Below, in pieces: positions 54,247 through 64,000 of a DNA stretch of 64,000 nt. The stretch comes from Serpula lacrymans var. lacrymans S7.9 (taxonomy: Eukaryota; Basidiomycota; Agaricomycetes; Boletales; Serpulaceae), in assembly GCF_000218685.1 (NCBI RefSeq), contig NW_006763290.1, positions 2,050,871-2,114,870 on the forward strand, read 5' to 3'. Position 1 is the stretch's first letter. The number at the start of each line of letters is the position of its first letter. The notes beneath the pieces were generated by a model. That model made no database searches, was not told the DNA's origin, and saw nothing but the letters and a program-made list of their open reading frames with translations. Both the position numbers and the translations under genes were made by a program.

Positions 54247-54758
54247 TGTTACAATTAATGTACCAGTACCTACTCACACTTTACTTTTCATACTTTTACT
54301 TTTACTTTTTCCAAGTCACATGACCAGTCATGTGACCATTTACCTTACTTTTCATTTTTGGACCTTTCCTTTAATTTTCATTCTCCGCTTTAACCTTGTA
54401 CTGTAGTTTTCACACTGTGCCATGTGGCACTTCCCCTTTTAGTTCAAAACTCCACCTTTCTCGCGCAGTGCTGCCCTATTCTTATTTTAGCTACAAGTAT
54501 CCCATGCAGTGGAGCTGGTCACACGGGCTAGGCCCCATGACATCAGCAGCCACTGCCTCTAGCAACTGTACAGTACATATGTACAAACAAACCTGTATTA
54601 GTATATAAACCCCAATAGATCTTGGGGAAGGACTCAGCGAGTCCTCCTGTTGTCTAGCACAACAAACCCGTTGAAACCTTAGGGGGTGATCCCTTCTTCT
54701 CTTCTCTCTTATGCTTGTCTGAGTTGTGTGCCAGAGTAAGAAACTCTTGGTTGTTACA
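54247..54758 (-). repeat. 512-bp gypsy-family LTR, long variant
   Basis: On the minus strand it starts TGTAACAACCAAGAG and ends ATTGTAACA. Compared with the 417-bp solo LTR it has an added AAAAGTAAAAGTA-rich segment near its 3' end. The flanks are GGAAA and GGGAA, a near-match for a 5-bp duplication. It could be a solo LTR, or the 3' LTR of the pol remnant at 54855-57550. Confidence 0.8.
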
Positions 54759-54854
54759 GGGAAACTGAGGGGGAAAGGTTTGTGGGTCAGTGTAGTGGGT
54801 CTGATACATAGTCGTTCTGGTGGAAGTGCATATGAGGGGAATTTGTTGCATCTG

Positions 54855-57550
54855 TTACAGTTTGTGTCTTTCTTTATATTCATTCAGGGTTTCCAAAGCA
54901 TTCTGTAGGTTTGCTTCTTCTTCCCAGGAGTTTTTGGCCGATGGGTAGTCCTTCCATTTGATTAAATATAGGTATCCTTTTCTGTTCTTTTTGCGGCGTA
55001 GAATGGCTTCTACTTTGTATTCTTCTTGATCATTGATTATCTCCGCCAGTGGTTTTATATAGTTTTCTCTGTGGACTTTGGTTTGTTTGTATGGGGTTAG
55101 AACAGTGGCGTGGAATACGGGATGGATTTTCCATGTGTTTGGGAGTTTTAGTCGGCAGTTAACCGGCAATACTTTTTCAAGGATGATAAAGGGTCCTTCT
55201 TGTTTCCGATTGAACTTTCTGTAGGGTGTTCCTTTCTTCTTTAGGTTGGTTGCTTCTAGCCAAACATTTTGTCCAATTGTAAGCATGGGTAACGGATGTT
55301 GTGAGTATTTTTGCATGTGTGCTCTTGCTAGTTCATAGGCTTGTAAGGCTATGGTTCTTGCTTCCAGTAATCTGGATAGTCTTTTGCTTACAGCCAATAT
55401 GTTGGTCATTATTGGTGTTGTGGGGAGATCCCTAGGATGGTATCCTATTATGAGGTAGAATGGTGATTCATTCTGTGCCGGATGTGGTCTATGATTGTGG
55501 CAGAATTCTGCCGTCGTGAGATATTCTGTCCAAGAGTGTGGTAAATTGTTGCAGAAAATCCGCAAATATGTTTCTATCTCTATCTCCTGGTTTACCCTTT
55601 TGGTTTCTCCATCAGATTGAAGGTGATAGGCCGTTGATAGATTAACATTAACTCTGGTTTTGAGTAATCTGGCCAGTTCCTTGGTAACTTCTGATGCAAA
55701 CTGTGGTCCTCTATCGGATATGAGTTTGTCGTGTAGTCCAAATCTTTCAAACACGTGTTGGTGAAATAATTTAGCCGTTCCTAATGCGTTAATAGTTTTC
55801 CTGCAGGGTGATAGTATTACCCCCTTTGTAAGGCCATGGTCCACCATGACCATGAGACTGTCATATCCATTGCTTTTTGGTAGATCTGTGATGAAGTCAA
55901 CGGAAAGGTTTTTGAATGGTTCTGTTGTTTTCAGCCCTAAATTGGTTGGATGGGTATTTTGATCAGGTTGGTAATTGCCTTGCTTTGTTGGCATGTGGCA
56001 CACCCTGTGACATAATCTTTGATCATTTGTGTCATACCTGGCCAATAGTAGTATCTTGTTACTAATTGGGTTGTTTTCAGTTGTCCAGGGTGTCCGGCTG
56101 TTATCAAATTGTGCTGTTGTTGAATACATGCCCTTCTCTCAATTCCTGTGGGAAGATAACGGCGACCTTTGTAAAACACGTCATCATCTTTGATGGTCCA
56201 ATCCTTGGGATCCGAATGCATTTATAATTTGTTCCCTTCACATGAACTTTGTTGTATACAGGTGAAAAATGGATCAGTGGTTGCTACTGCGGCAAAAATG
56301 GTTTTTGGGAGTAGTGGTGTGTCCTGTTCTTCATCTTTGGTGTATAGATCCGGTCTTCTGGACAGATTGTCCGGAATTGTCATTTGTGTTCCTGGTACGT
56401 GTTTCAGGGTATAATTGTACTGTGAGAGTAAAAGTTGCCAGTGTCTTTGCCGTAGTGTCAACTTTCTGGCTTCCTGCCAGTACGTGAGATTTTTGTGGTC
56501 CATTAGTATCTCCACCATGTGGGCACTGCCTAGGATATAATGTTTCCATTCTTCTAATCCTCTGATGACTGCAAGCAGTTCCTTGTTGTATATTTGGCAG
56601 TTCTTTTTGGCTGGGGATAACATTTTGGAGAAGAAAGCGCATGGATGCCATACTCCATTGTCATTTGGTTGGTTTAACACTGCTCCGGTTGCATGTTTGA
56701 ATGCATCTGCCGCGATTTGTGATGGTTTGTTCAGATCAGGTATCTGAGTGACCGGCAACTTGCTAAAACAGTGTTTTAGCAGCGCAAATGTGTCTTCTTC
56801 GGCCTTTGTCCAGTTCCAAGTTTTTCCTTTTTCCAGTAGGGCATTGAGCGGTTTTGCAAGTTCAGAGTGCAGGCCAATTTTGGATTCCTGCCAGCTTTAC
56901 TGAGTCCATTTGCACCTGGTTGTGACGGACAATCATGCCGAGATATTCTATTTCGGCTACATCAAACGTGCATTTTTCTAGTTTTAGGTATAGGTTGTTT
57001 TTGTGTAGGCGTTGCAATACCCGTTTTGTTCGTAGGATGTGTTCTTCTGGTTCCTTGCTGAATATGAGCATACTGTCCATGTATATGATAAACCATCCTT
57101 CGTCTATCATATCCACAAAGAGGTCATTCATCATGTGTTGGAAGGTGGCCAGGGAGCTGCACATGCCGAAGAACATGACTGTGGGTTCAAAGAGTCCTTT
57201 GCGGGTTTTGAACACCGCTTTCCATCTGTCTCCTTCCTTGATCCTGACATTGTTATATCCCCACCGTAGATCTAATTATGTGAAATTTGACGTCCCACAA
57301 AGTTTGTCTATGAGGTCAGGGACCATAAGGTAGTGGGTAGGGATCTCAGATTGTTTGTTTATTAAGCTGTTGATAGTCCTGGCATGGTCGTAAAGATCTG
57401 TCCTTTTTATCTATGTAAAAAAAGGGGGAAGCTATCGGAGATTTGCTTGGTCTGATATATCTTTTTCAAAGGTTGTTGTTAAGGAATTCCTCGAGTGCTG
57501 TGTTTTCCTTTGGCAATAAGGGGTAGATTTTACAATCTTTTGGTCTAAAC
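54855..57550 (-). pseudogene. Ty3/gypsy pol with chromodomain integrase
   Basis: Modules run right to left. RT starts [16 protein letters not shown] and continues LDLRWGYNNVRIKEGDRWK and FFGMCSSLATFQHMMNDLF. The catalytic motif reads YMDSMLIFS, so the second Asp of YMDD is Ser. RNase H follows (GVWHPCAFFSKMLSPAKKNC, IYNKELLAVIRGLEEWKHYI). The integrase zinc domain has HNLITAGHPGQLKTTQLV with CATCQQSK, and its core has VDFITDLP, ISDRGPQFASEV and NQEIEIETYL. A C-terminal chromodomain reads YLYLIKWKDYPSAKNSWEEE. A 424-codon frame (56129-54855) is still open through the integrase. Gag, protease and the 5' LTR are absent, and frameshifts and stops separate the modules. The chromodomain class is known to target heterochromatin. 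Confidence 0.9.
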
Positions 57551-57554
57551 TCAT

Positions 57555-57640
57555 GTGATTTACAGTACTTGAATGTACAAGAGGATAACTGGGAGGATGA
57601 GGTTGATTTTGCAGCGCTTGAAGATTCAGCATCCTTATAA
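57555..57640 (+). pseudogene. DUF6532-type gene, last exon (copy 2)
   Basis: DNWEDEVDFAALEDSASL with a TAA at 57638-57640 matches the end of the gene at 14029-14111. The upstream exons are replaced by the gypsy block. Confidence 0.75.
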
Positions 57641-58035
57641 TTGTTGATATATGCATGTCATTGTATGGTATCAGGAATATACTATAATAGATTCTCTGCA
57701 TATGATCTCTGGCTAGGATGCTATAATAATAGTGAACAAACTGAGAGAATTTGAAAACCATGGTAAGCTTGTGGAACATATATAATATGACCATTCTGAA
57801 ATAACCATTGATGGTTGTTATATCTGTTATATTCTATGAGAGCAGCCATAGTAGAGATGAATTTTATATATCACAGAAGTGATACTATAGCTGGTATAGC
57901 AAACATCTCAAAATAGCCCTGCTATATAGAGCTATATAATAGGGACTTGTCTAGACGTACTATAGCTACTATTTTCCCTATATAGCATTATGACAGCTAT
58001 GATAGTTATAAAAGGAAACTAGGTTTTTCCTGATG
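57641..58035. repeat. Right subterminal region and terminal repeat of copy 2
   Basis: It matches 14112-14484 and continues to TTTTTCCTGATG (58024-58035). The last 80 bp are rich in TATAG/CTAT words. The terminus lies inside a KDZ transposase gene. Confidence 0.85.
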
Positions 58036-59048
58036 TATCCCCTGTTTGAGACATTGCTTGAGCCAATCCCCCAGGTCATTTCACATATCCCATCTGACAG
58101 ATGCTGCTTGACGATTGATTAGCCAGATATGGTGTTGCCGCTAGTTGTACATCAGTGTTTTACATAGAGCTTAGATAAAATATGAACTGAAGTTTCACGC
58201 TGAATTCCTATGAGTTTTATGAAGCAAGACCAAAGCCTTTTGGTACCGTCTCCATCGGACAGGCCCAGGCCAGAGCAAATACATGGGTTGTATACCAATT
58301 GACATGCCCATTTTTGGCTGTACACATGCATGGTGGTTGTAGAAAAATGAAGCCAGACAACAATGCTATCAGGGAGGATATTGTACTGATTTTTACATAT
58401 TTGTAATTTAGGGCCACATGAGAACTGAAAAACCACTTACTTGAGCCAAGGAGCAGGCTAAAATACAACCCACATCATAGAGTGTTATAACAGTTGCATG
58501 AGCTGGTAGCAAGGAAAACAGGTATTCTAGAAGTGCTACAGCATACTTTTGTTGCTCTCCTGGGATGTCAATGTTAGCAAAAAATAATGGGATGCCATGA
58601 GACTGGTGTCATCAAAGCTTTCCATTGCCACCTTTTGCTTCTTGCCATCAGCAGTGTCATAGGACTTTTCACATTGGTCAATTGCTTGGTGAGGTACAGA
58701 AGACTTATGCACCTTTGAGGGCCTTTTACGTTGCTTCTTGATTTGGCATCTGATGGCATTGACCTGAGATTTGGGAAGAAAGTAAAGAGGGTCATAAAAG
58801 GTGGGACAGTCACCTGCAGATCTTTGGTGGCGATGATGAAAATTTCATAGCTATGTGTATATCCCCACCAATGTTTAAGGGCCTACCAAAGCAGTCACCT
58901 CTGAAACATGCAGGGCAGCATTGTACAAGAACCGCTGCACAAGAGCCGCACACAAGCTTCTCTGGTAGTATAAGGGGCACTTTGTCTTGAGGCGGATCTT
59001 GGGAGGCTGCAACGGCATCACAACACTTTTGCAGTGCTTCTTCACCTT

Positions 59049-59712
59049 CATCAGGAAAAACACTTTGGCTATATAGACTCTAATAGTACTATAGTTGCAA
59101 ATATAGTTGCCATAGTGATGATGGCTGCAATAGAAACCCCAACATATATTCAGGAACAATGTGCTCTCATAGTACTCTTATGGATGGCTATAGCCTTTTA
59201 TAGCACTTACAGCATATGGCTGACTATATGAGCTATGAGAGAGCTTGTGGCTGATTTTAAAAAACAATCACACACACAAGGTTTGAACTCTCAACCTGTT
59301 GGTCTGCTTTTTGGATGACCAATCAATCTACAGCCACATATCACACATTTATCCACTACACCATAAAGACTTACAAAATATACTATACATGTGTAATATA
59401 TTGGCCTTTCATGGACTTGTCATTTTCTTACACATTGTCACAACTTATACTTGGATAAAGCATTGCTATAAATATGTACTACGGCCCCAACAGGCTATTA
59501 GAGCTATAAGAGCCATTATAATGCCTTGGCTAGCTATATAATATTATACATGTGTGCCCTAACTTATAGTACTATGAGAGCTATAATAGCATTTATAGTA
59601 ATGCCTCTGCTATATTGCCAAACTGTTTTTTCTGATGCTATAGTACTATAAGAGCTATAGTAGCATCTATAGTAATGCCTCTGCTATATAACCAAAGTAT
59701 TTTTTCCTGATG
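59049..59712. mobile_element. 664-bp non-autonomous Plavaka-family element with tRNA-like unit
   Basis: It starts CATCAGGAAAAA and ends TTTTTTCCTGATG, flanked by TT on both sides (59047-59048, 59713-59714). Its last 75 bp are duplicated in tandem (59563-59638 and 59639-59712), each ending in a TTTCTGATG or TTTCCTGATG terminus. It carries a tRNA-like unit on the minus strand and interrupts the KDZ transposase gene. Confidence 0.92.
59259..59374 (-). ncRNA. tRNA-like Pol III unit inside the second small transposon
   Basis: On the minus strand the A box TGGTGTAGTGGATAAAT (59363-59347) and the B box GAGTTCAAACC (59290-59280) are followed by a run of six T (about 59264-59259). GGTC/GACC-centred pairing between the boxes replaces the stem of the other copy. 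Box sequences and spacing match the unit at 48428-48536, although the internal hairpins differ. Confidence 0.7.
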
Positions 59713-60348
59713 TTGATGCTCTATTTAAACCTGCAGAATATTATACCACTGCACAGTGTATCCAAGGCTTTGACAAAAAGGCTCATTGACAGCTTCTCCC
59801 TAGAAAGAGATCACATGTTACATACAGAAGTTTAGATACATCTTAACTTACATGTGCATTAAACATCCTGAAGCCTCTTGGAACATAGTGTGTTTGAAGG
59901 GCCGCAGCTAGCACATGGATAGCATCACATGATCTCTCAAAAAGAGTGTAGTAAAAGGAGAGAAGCTCAATTGAAATAGCCATATGAGGGCTGGAATGGT
60001 GCTGTGGGAAATAAGCCGTGATGTACTAGGACCTTTAAGAGAGAAGAGCAACTAAAGCTCAGAACATTGATATGAGCAAAGCCTGGAAATGTATGAGTGA
60101 GAAACAATGTATCACCAAAAGAAAACAGTAGACATACGGTCAAAAAAAAGGCAGATAAGTGATGATTGCTTCTGCACACAATCATGGTTTGCACAAACTG
60201 AAATTGTCTTGTTTGTAGCTGGCAGAGGTTTTCCCAGTGTCTCCGCAAAGTAGTGAAGTTGTAGGGAGATGAGTGTTGGAATGAGTGCCTTCCAATTGTT
60301 GTATAAATGGTGTGCTGAGACATCAGAAATGATTTAATGTTTTGCATG

Positions 60349-60660
60349 ACAGTAATAAACCCTGGTCCAAACCATTGTCAGGGAGTGGTCCGCTTGTTAA
60401 GCTGTCAACCCTTCTCCAACTGGCAGAGGCAAGTGCCCAGCCTGGTCAAAGGAACACAAAGAAAAAGTGTTGTTTGTAGAGCTAATCAACAATAGTTCCA
60501 CACTACTGCTAAGCTATAGCACTCCCCTTGACACTGGGGGCCATGTAATATTTAATTTGACCTTTTTAGTACCTTGTCCTGAGGAGCTTGCCTGCAGGAT
60601 TGGGGCACACACCTTGTTTCTGCAGCTAGCAAAAGCTCAACACTGTCTGGCACCAAGTCT
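60349..60660. repeat. Dispersed repeat related to 40306-40690
   Basis: AATAAACCCTGGTCCAAAC, GTGGTCCGCTTGTTAAGCTG and GAGGAGCTTGCCTGCAGGAT occur in the same order as in the other copy. No gag follows here. Confidence 0.7.
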
Positions 60661-60737
60661 TACTATTCAAAAGATTCCACTTAACCCTGTGGTCCAGGTT
60701 TGCACAACATGTGTGAGAGTAAAAGAGCGGGTCCTAA

Positions 60738-60775
60738 TGTAACAACCGAAGTTTGTATATTTTTGGCGCACAGTG
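60738..60775 (+). repeat. LTR-start-like fragment
   Basis: TGTAACAACCGAAGTTTGTA followed by TTTTTGGCGCACA resembles the first 40 bp of the gypsy LTR family. Beyond about 60775 the similarity is lost. Confidence 0.45.
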
Positions 60776-61591
60776 AAAACAGGCAAAGAGGGCAGCAGCA
60801 ATGACTGCTAAAAGATAGATGATGTTGATAGCAAAATATTGTGATATTAAAGAACAGCTTTATATAAGATGAAAGATAAACCAGATGTTAAAATGCACAA
60901 ATAAGTAGTGTAAAATAAGCATGCTACTGCAAGCAATATATGGGTTCACTCTATAGCAGCTGTGACTCTCTACCTAATCTGATTACCCTATACAGACACT
61001 AGCCCCTTTTCTGCAAGTAAACAGTATACAGCTGCTAGTTTATCACATTTACTGGCCCTTCAAACAAAAAAGGGAATAGAGGGGGGCTCCTGTATACTAG
61101 GGCCTTGTATATAGTATTCATGCAGCACATGTTGTTATATTGTTTCATATAATACCTATCAAAATATTATGTTTTTGTTTAACAATTTGGCCCCTCACAA
61201 AATGGAAATTGCTTAGCCAGTTTTGCTTTATTATTTGTAGCTTAAAAGTGCCAAAATGTTGCCTCAACTTTAAGTTTTATACCCAATTTGCAATATTATT
61301 TTGGGAGATTAGCAGTTTTCCTCACAGTGAAATGTAGGGCATAGTTCAAAAGACACAAAGGCCATTGAGAGACTGAAAATCAATTAACTAAATAATCTGA
61401 AAACTTCAAATTGTTGAAGTAAAAGAAGAAAGCACCAAAGTAAAATGATGACACAGAATAATAACTCAAGACCATACATTCAAAAATATTTTGATATCAA
61501 TTAGGATTATGCAGCTACCTGTGAAGATGGTTTTGCATATGTATGGGCAGACATAATAATAAACTCTATAAGTTGCAGTACTAGTGACACT
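60776..61591. other. No gene seen
   Basis: AT-rich sequence with short ORFs only. Confidence 0.4.
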
Positions 61592-62151
61592 TCAGGCAGC
61601 CAAAAAATTGGGGCTCTTAGCTTGATCATCCTTGCCAAAAGGTTGTGGCTAAGGTCCCCCTTTTCATGGTCTACCTATGGCCATTAGGGACCAGACCTAT
61701 TTGACATGGGACAGTCCCACCTATTATCATAGGTCCCATCCCTATACACATAGAGATGGTCCCTTCAAATATCACATTTCACTTGGTGCCAGAGATCTAA
61801 TGGGATAAAACCACAAATGCCAGCTATTTAATTTGCAGGTTACATAATAATTCCCACAGGTGTGCACTATGTGGATTGGGTGGACTGAAAGTAGATGGTG
61901 CAGGCTAAATACAGATTATATGGACTATATGGACAAATAATTGAGAAGTGAATTGGATAATAATAAGTAATACAGGAGAGATTTGAGTGTGGAAAATGAT
62001 GGAAATATGTATCTAGCCAAAATAGGAACTATACAGTGGTACAGCATAGCAAAACACAGAATAAAATAAGCATTTGCATATTTTAAAGCTAATAGAGCAA
62101 TAAATAACTTTTGATGCAATTATAGAATACTTTCTAGAGAGAATTGTTTTA
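61592..62151 (-). repeat. Dispersed repeat, inverted copy of 25975-26478
   Basis: The reverse complement aligns over its whole length with 25975-26478. This copy is longer by an extra segment containing CATAGGTCCCATCCC. Confidence 0.8.
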
Positions 62152-62156
62152 ACCTA

Positions 62157-62265
62157 GGTGCATATGGGACAGGACCTAATCAGATATGGGATGAGACCTA
62201 GGTGTATATGGGACAAGACCTAATGTGGGATGAGACCTATGCACATATGGGACAAAACCTAGGCA
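62157..62265 (+). repeat. Short tandem repeat, units of about 40 bp
   Basis: Nearly three units share CATATGGGACAAGACCTAA and GATGAGACCTA. The unit resembles the GGGACAGTCCC / CATAGGTCCC part of the adjoining dispersed repeat. Confidence 0.75.
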
Positions 62266-64000
62266 TTACTTGGGAACTTGATATTTCATTCCAAGGCCTG
62301 TCAGTGATAAGGGCAGCAGTAATAGTGGATAACCTTTGAGTGTGGCACTAAAAATGATGTAACATTGTACAGATGTGGGTTCTGGCATTGTTGAAGGTCT
62401 ACAGAATTATTACAGGGACTATGTTGTCTGTTTCAGTTCTTGCAAATTGTAACAATTGTTGCCAATGTTATTTCAGAAGAAGGCAATAAACAGCTTCTGG
62501 CATAACAGGGACTTAAGTCTTGATTCCTTCAATATCAATTCTCAGCATTTTTAAACATCCAACCATAAGTTCAGAAGGTCTGCTGGCATCTGTGTTCTCA
62601 TACTTATTTGTTGGTTACTGGGTGCAATCATTTTATTCTGGAGATCCCCATATATGATGAAAATTTCTGATTGTTTGTCCAAGAAGTGGAGTTCCTGATG
62701 AATTACATTGAGGTTGACTTATGACTTCTATAAAGATGTAGTGTGCTCCACTTTTAGTGGGAGTAGAGAAGCCTTTTAGCATAATAGCATTGACTTATGC
62801 TCTAGTTGTTGATAAGAGATTTTGTTGGGTATTGTAGTTGTCAACCAATTCCTTCTACAAGTTGAAGCTAATACAAAATGGTGACACTATAGACCACTAC
62901 GTTCAGTAATTTTGTTTTTTATACATCTGGCCTCGCTATCTTGAATTCATATATAAACATCAGTGTGAGTTTATTGTGACTGAGAATATCTGTGGAGATG
63001 AAATCAAGGGTGCTGATTTTAGTAGCATATAGGTCTTTTCTAGTTAGGCTGTCGTTTAGTCTTTTGTCATTTCTTTCTTAGACTGGGTGCATTTGCATTT
63101 AATTTTATTGTAGCTAGTGTAGTTGCACTCTGATCTTTATCTAGCTTATCTTGTACAGTGACCATAGTAGCTTATTGTCAACAATATTGAAAAATAAATA
63201 TTAATGTTGTCAGATTTGGGCAGACCTAGCATTTTAAGGAGTTGTTGGCTTAGCTGCAGATACATTGTTGAGTGGTCCTCTGAATTGTTTATCAAATGAG
63301 GTTTCAGGTCCTCTAGAATTCAAAGGAATAGCTATTCTATTAGTTATTTGAAGATATTGCCTTTCTCAGATGATTATATATATATAAATACATTCCCAGA
63401 TTACACTATAGTCCCAAATGTAATAGCTAGAAGAATTTTAGAAGTGGCAGTTAGGTAAGTTTGACTGGGTTTGACTGGGTTTTGTAAGGATATTCCTGGG
63501 TTGTCAGTGGAAAATTTTGTTTGAAAATATTGTTACAGTGATGTTGAGATAAAAGTAGGAGCTACACTTATATAGTTATAAGTACAAAGCATATAACACA
63601 AATATAACACACTGAATGGATAGGGTCACCAACATTTAGCAAATGTATTTTGGTAGTAAGATCCTCAACTTCTGTAATTGTGGACTTGTTCTTTGAGGAT
63701 CCAAATGCTATGGTTTTGGTGTATATTTCTTGGTATTTATACATTTAAAATGATAGTTTTCTTAAAATGGTGAATTTTGTACTGTTGTTGGCTCCAGGGT
63801 ATTGTTTATAGTGTTGCCACAGTTTGGTTATAGATGGGTTTTATTTAGTTATTATTAGTTAAGCCCTAATCTGGTTTATAAAATTTATAGAAACCACAGT
63901 TTCAGTTTAATATTACAGCTGATTCGCAAAACATTGGCTGCACCAACTTTTTCTCTCGTGTCTGTTTTAGTTTAGTTATATGATCTGAATTCCAAAAATG
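62266..64000. other. AT-rich stretch without a recognised gene
   Basis: Stops are dense in all frames. A weak minus-strand reading near 62700-62560 (LDKQSEIFIIYGDLQNKM) vaguely recalls the GDLN motif of LINE endonucleases but is too short to call. Nothing else is seen. Confidence 0.4.

Larger units (their letters stand above)
47565..58035. mobile_element. Plavaka-type composite transposon, copy 2 (left-truncated, nested)
   Basis: Homology to copy 1 starts at about 47565 (equivalent to 7305), so the transposase and left terminus are missing. It continues to 52759, is interrupted by 4.8 kb of zinc-knuckle gene, LTR and gypsy pol sequence, resumes at about 57555 (equivalent to 14035), and ends with TTTTTCCTGATG at 58035 followed by TA. 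An 800-bp small element sits inside at 47899-48698. Relative to copy 1 it lacks almost the whole TET gene but keeps the first exon of the DUF6532-type gene. Confidence 0.85.
58036..60345 (-). pseudogene. CxC1-type KDZ transposase gene with a nested small element
   Basis: On the minus strand the upstream part (60345-59713) reads LVHHGLFPTAPFQPS, then FERSCDAIHVLAAALQTHYV and PRGFRMFNAH. After the nested element come [33 protein letters not shown], and [20 protein letters not shown], the Cys-cluster region. PTFYDPLYFLPKSQVNAI follows, then QCEKSYDTADGKKQKVAMES, FDDTSLMA and WACQLVYNPCICSGLGLSDG. Last is TKRLWSCFIKLIG, the LSDGEG..ER.W motif of KDZ transposases, with two changes. Homology ends exactly where the right terminus of copy 2 begins, and stops are frequent. 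The missing C-terminal coiled coil was not found at the other flank. Confidence 0.82.

Noticed and set aside
54855..56129. 424-codon open frame as an intact host gene
   Set aside because: It is the integrase and chromodomain part of a gypsy pol; RT and RNase H lie just upstream in other frames.
62560..62700. A LINE endonuclease (IYGDLQNKM resembling GDLN)
   Set aside because: The reading is under 50 codons, is interrupted by stops, and no reverse transcriptase follows.

Overview
The window is a nest of degenerate transposable elements from a filamentous fungus, almost certainly an agaricomycete basidiomycete. The evidence is the short GT..AG introns (about 45-70 nt), the Plavaka/KDZ-type DNA transposases, an element-borne TET/JBP dioxygenase, DUF6532- and DUF6698-like proteins, and Ty3/gypsy and Ty1/copia retrotransposons. 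No housekeeping gene was recognised. Nearly every gene is broken by stops, frameshifts, deletions or nested insertions. The species cannot be named from the sequence.

Layout. 1-4.3 kb: a tRNA-Thr-like gene, a solo LTR nested inside another solo LTR, and a third solo LTR with a perfect target duplication. 4.3-14.5 kb: copy 1 of a large Plavaka-type element. It starts with the terminal repeat CATCAGGAAAAA and carries a transposase (-), a possible restriction-endonuclease-like gene (-), a palindrome-rich divergent promoter region, an uncharacterised gene (+), a TET/JBP dioxygenase (+) and a DUF6532-type gene (+). 14.5-15.6 kb: two halves of a DUF6698-type gene, head to head. 18.3-22.8 kb: a second, different Plavaka transposase pseudogene. 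23.7-25 kb: a broken coiled-coil gene. 29.4-32 kb: a gene whose 5' part is a tandem array of near-identical exon-intron cassettes. 34.3-42.2 kb: remnants of copia (gag, protease, integrase and an LTR), of gypsy (gag, protease), a third Plavaka transposase, and a solo copia LTR with a perfect target duplication. 42.3-46.9 kb: a repeat shared with 17.5 kb and uncharacterised minus-strand coding remnants.

47.57-58.04 kb: copy 2 of the Plavaka-TET element. It has lost the transposase, most of TET and the middle of the DUF6532 gene. It is split by an 800-bp non-autonomous element with the same terminal repeat (containing a tRNA-like Pol III unit) and by a block holding a zinc-knuckle gene, an LTR and a gypsy pol with a chromodomain. 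58.04-60.35 kb: a CxC1-type KDZ transposase gene, cut by the right end of copy 2 and by a second 664-bp non-autonomous element, again with a tRNA-like unit. 60.35-64 kb: dispersed repeats, then AT-rich sequence without genes.

How the parts relate: the two Plavaka-TET copies have complementary deletions, so together they show the ancestral gene order. The small elements share its termini and were probably mobilised by its transposase. The TET/JBP gene would have made an oxidised-cytosine demethylation enzyme carried by the transposon itself; in copy 1 the iron-binding Asp is Asn and the frame has stops, so no active enzyme is expected from this locus.
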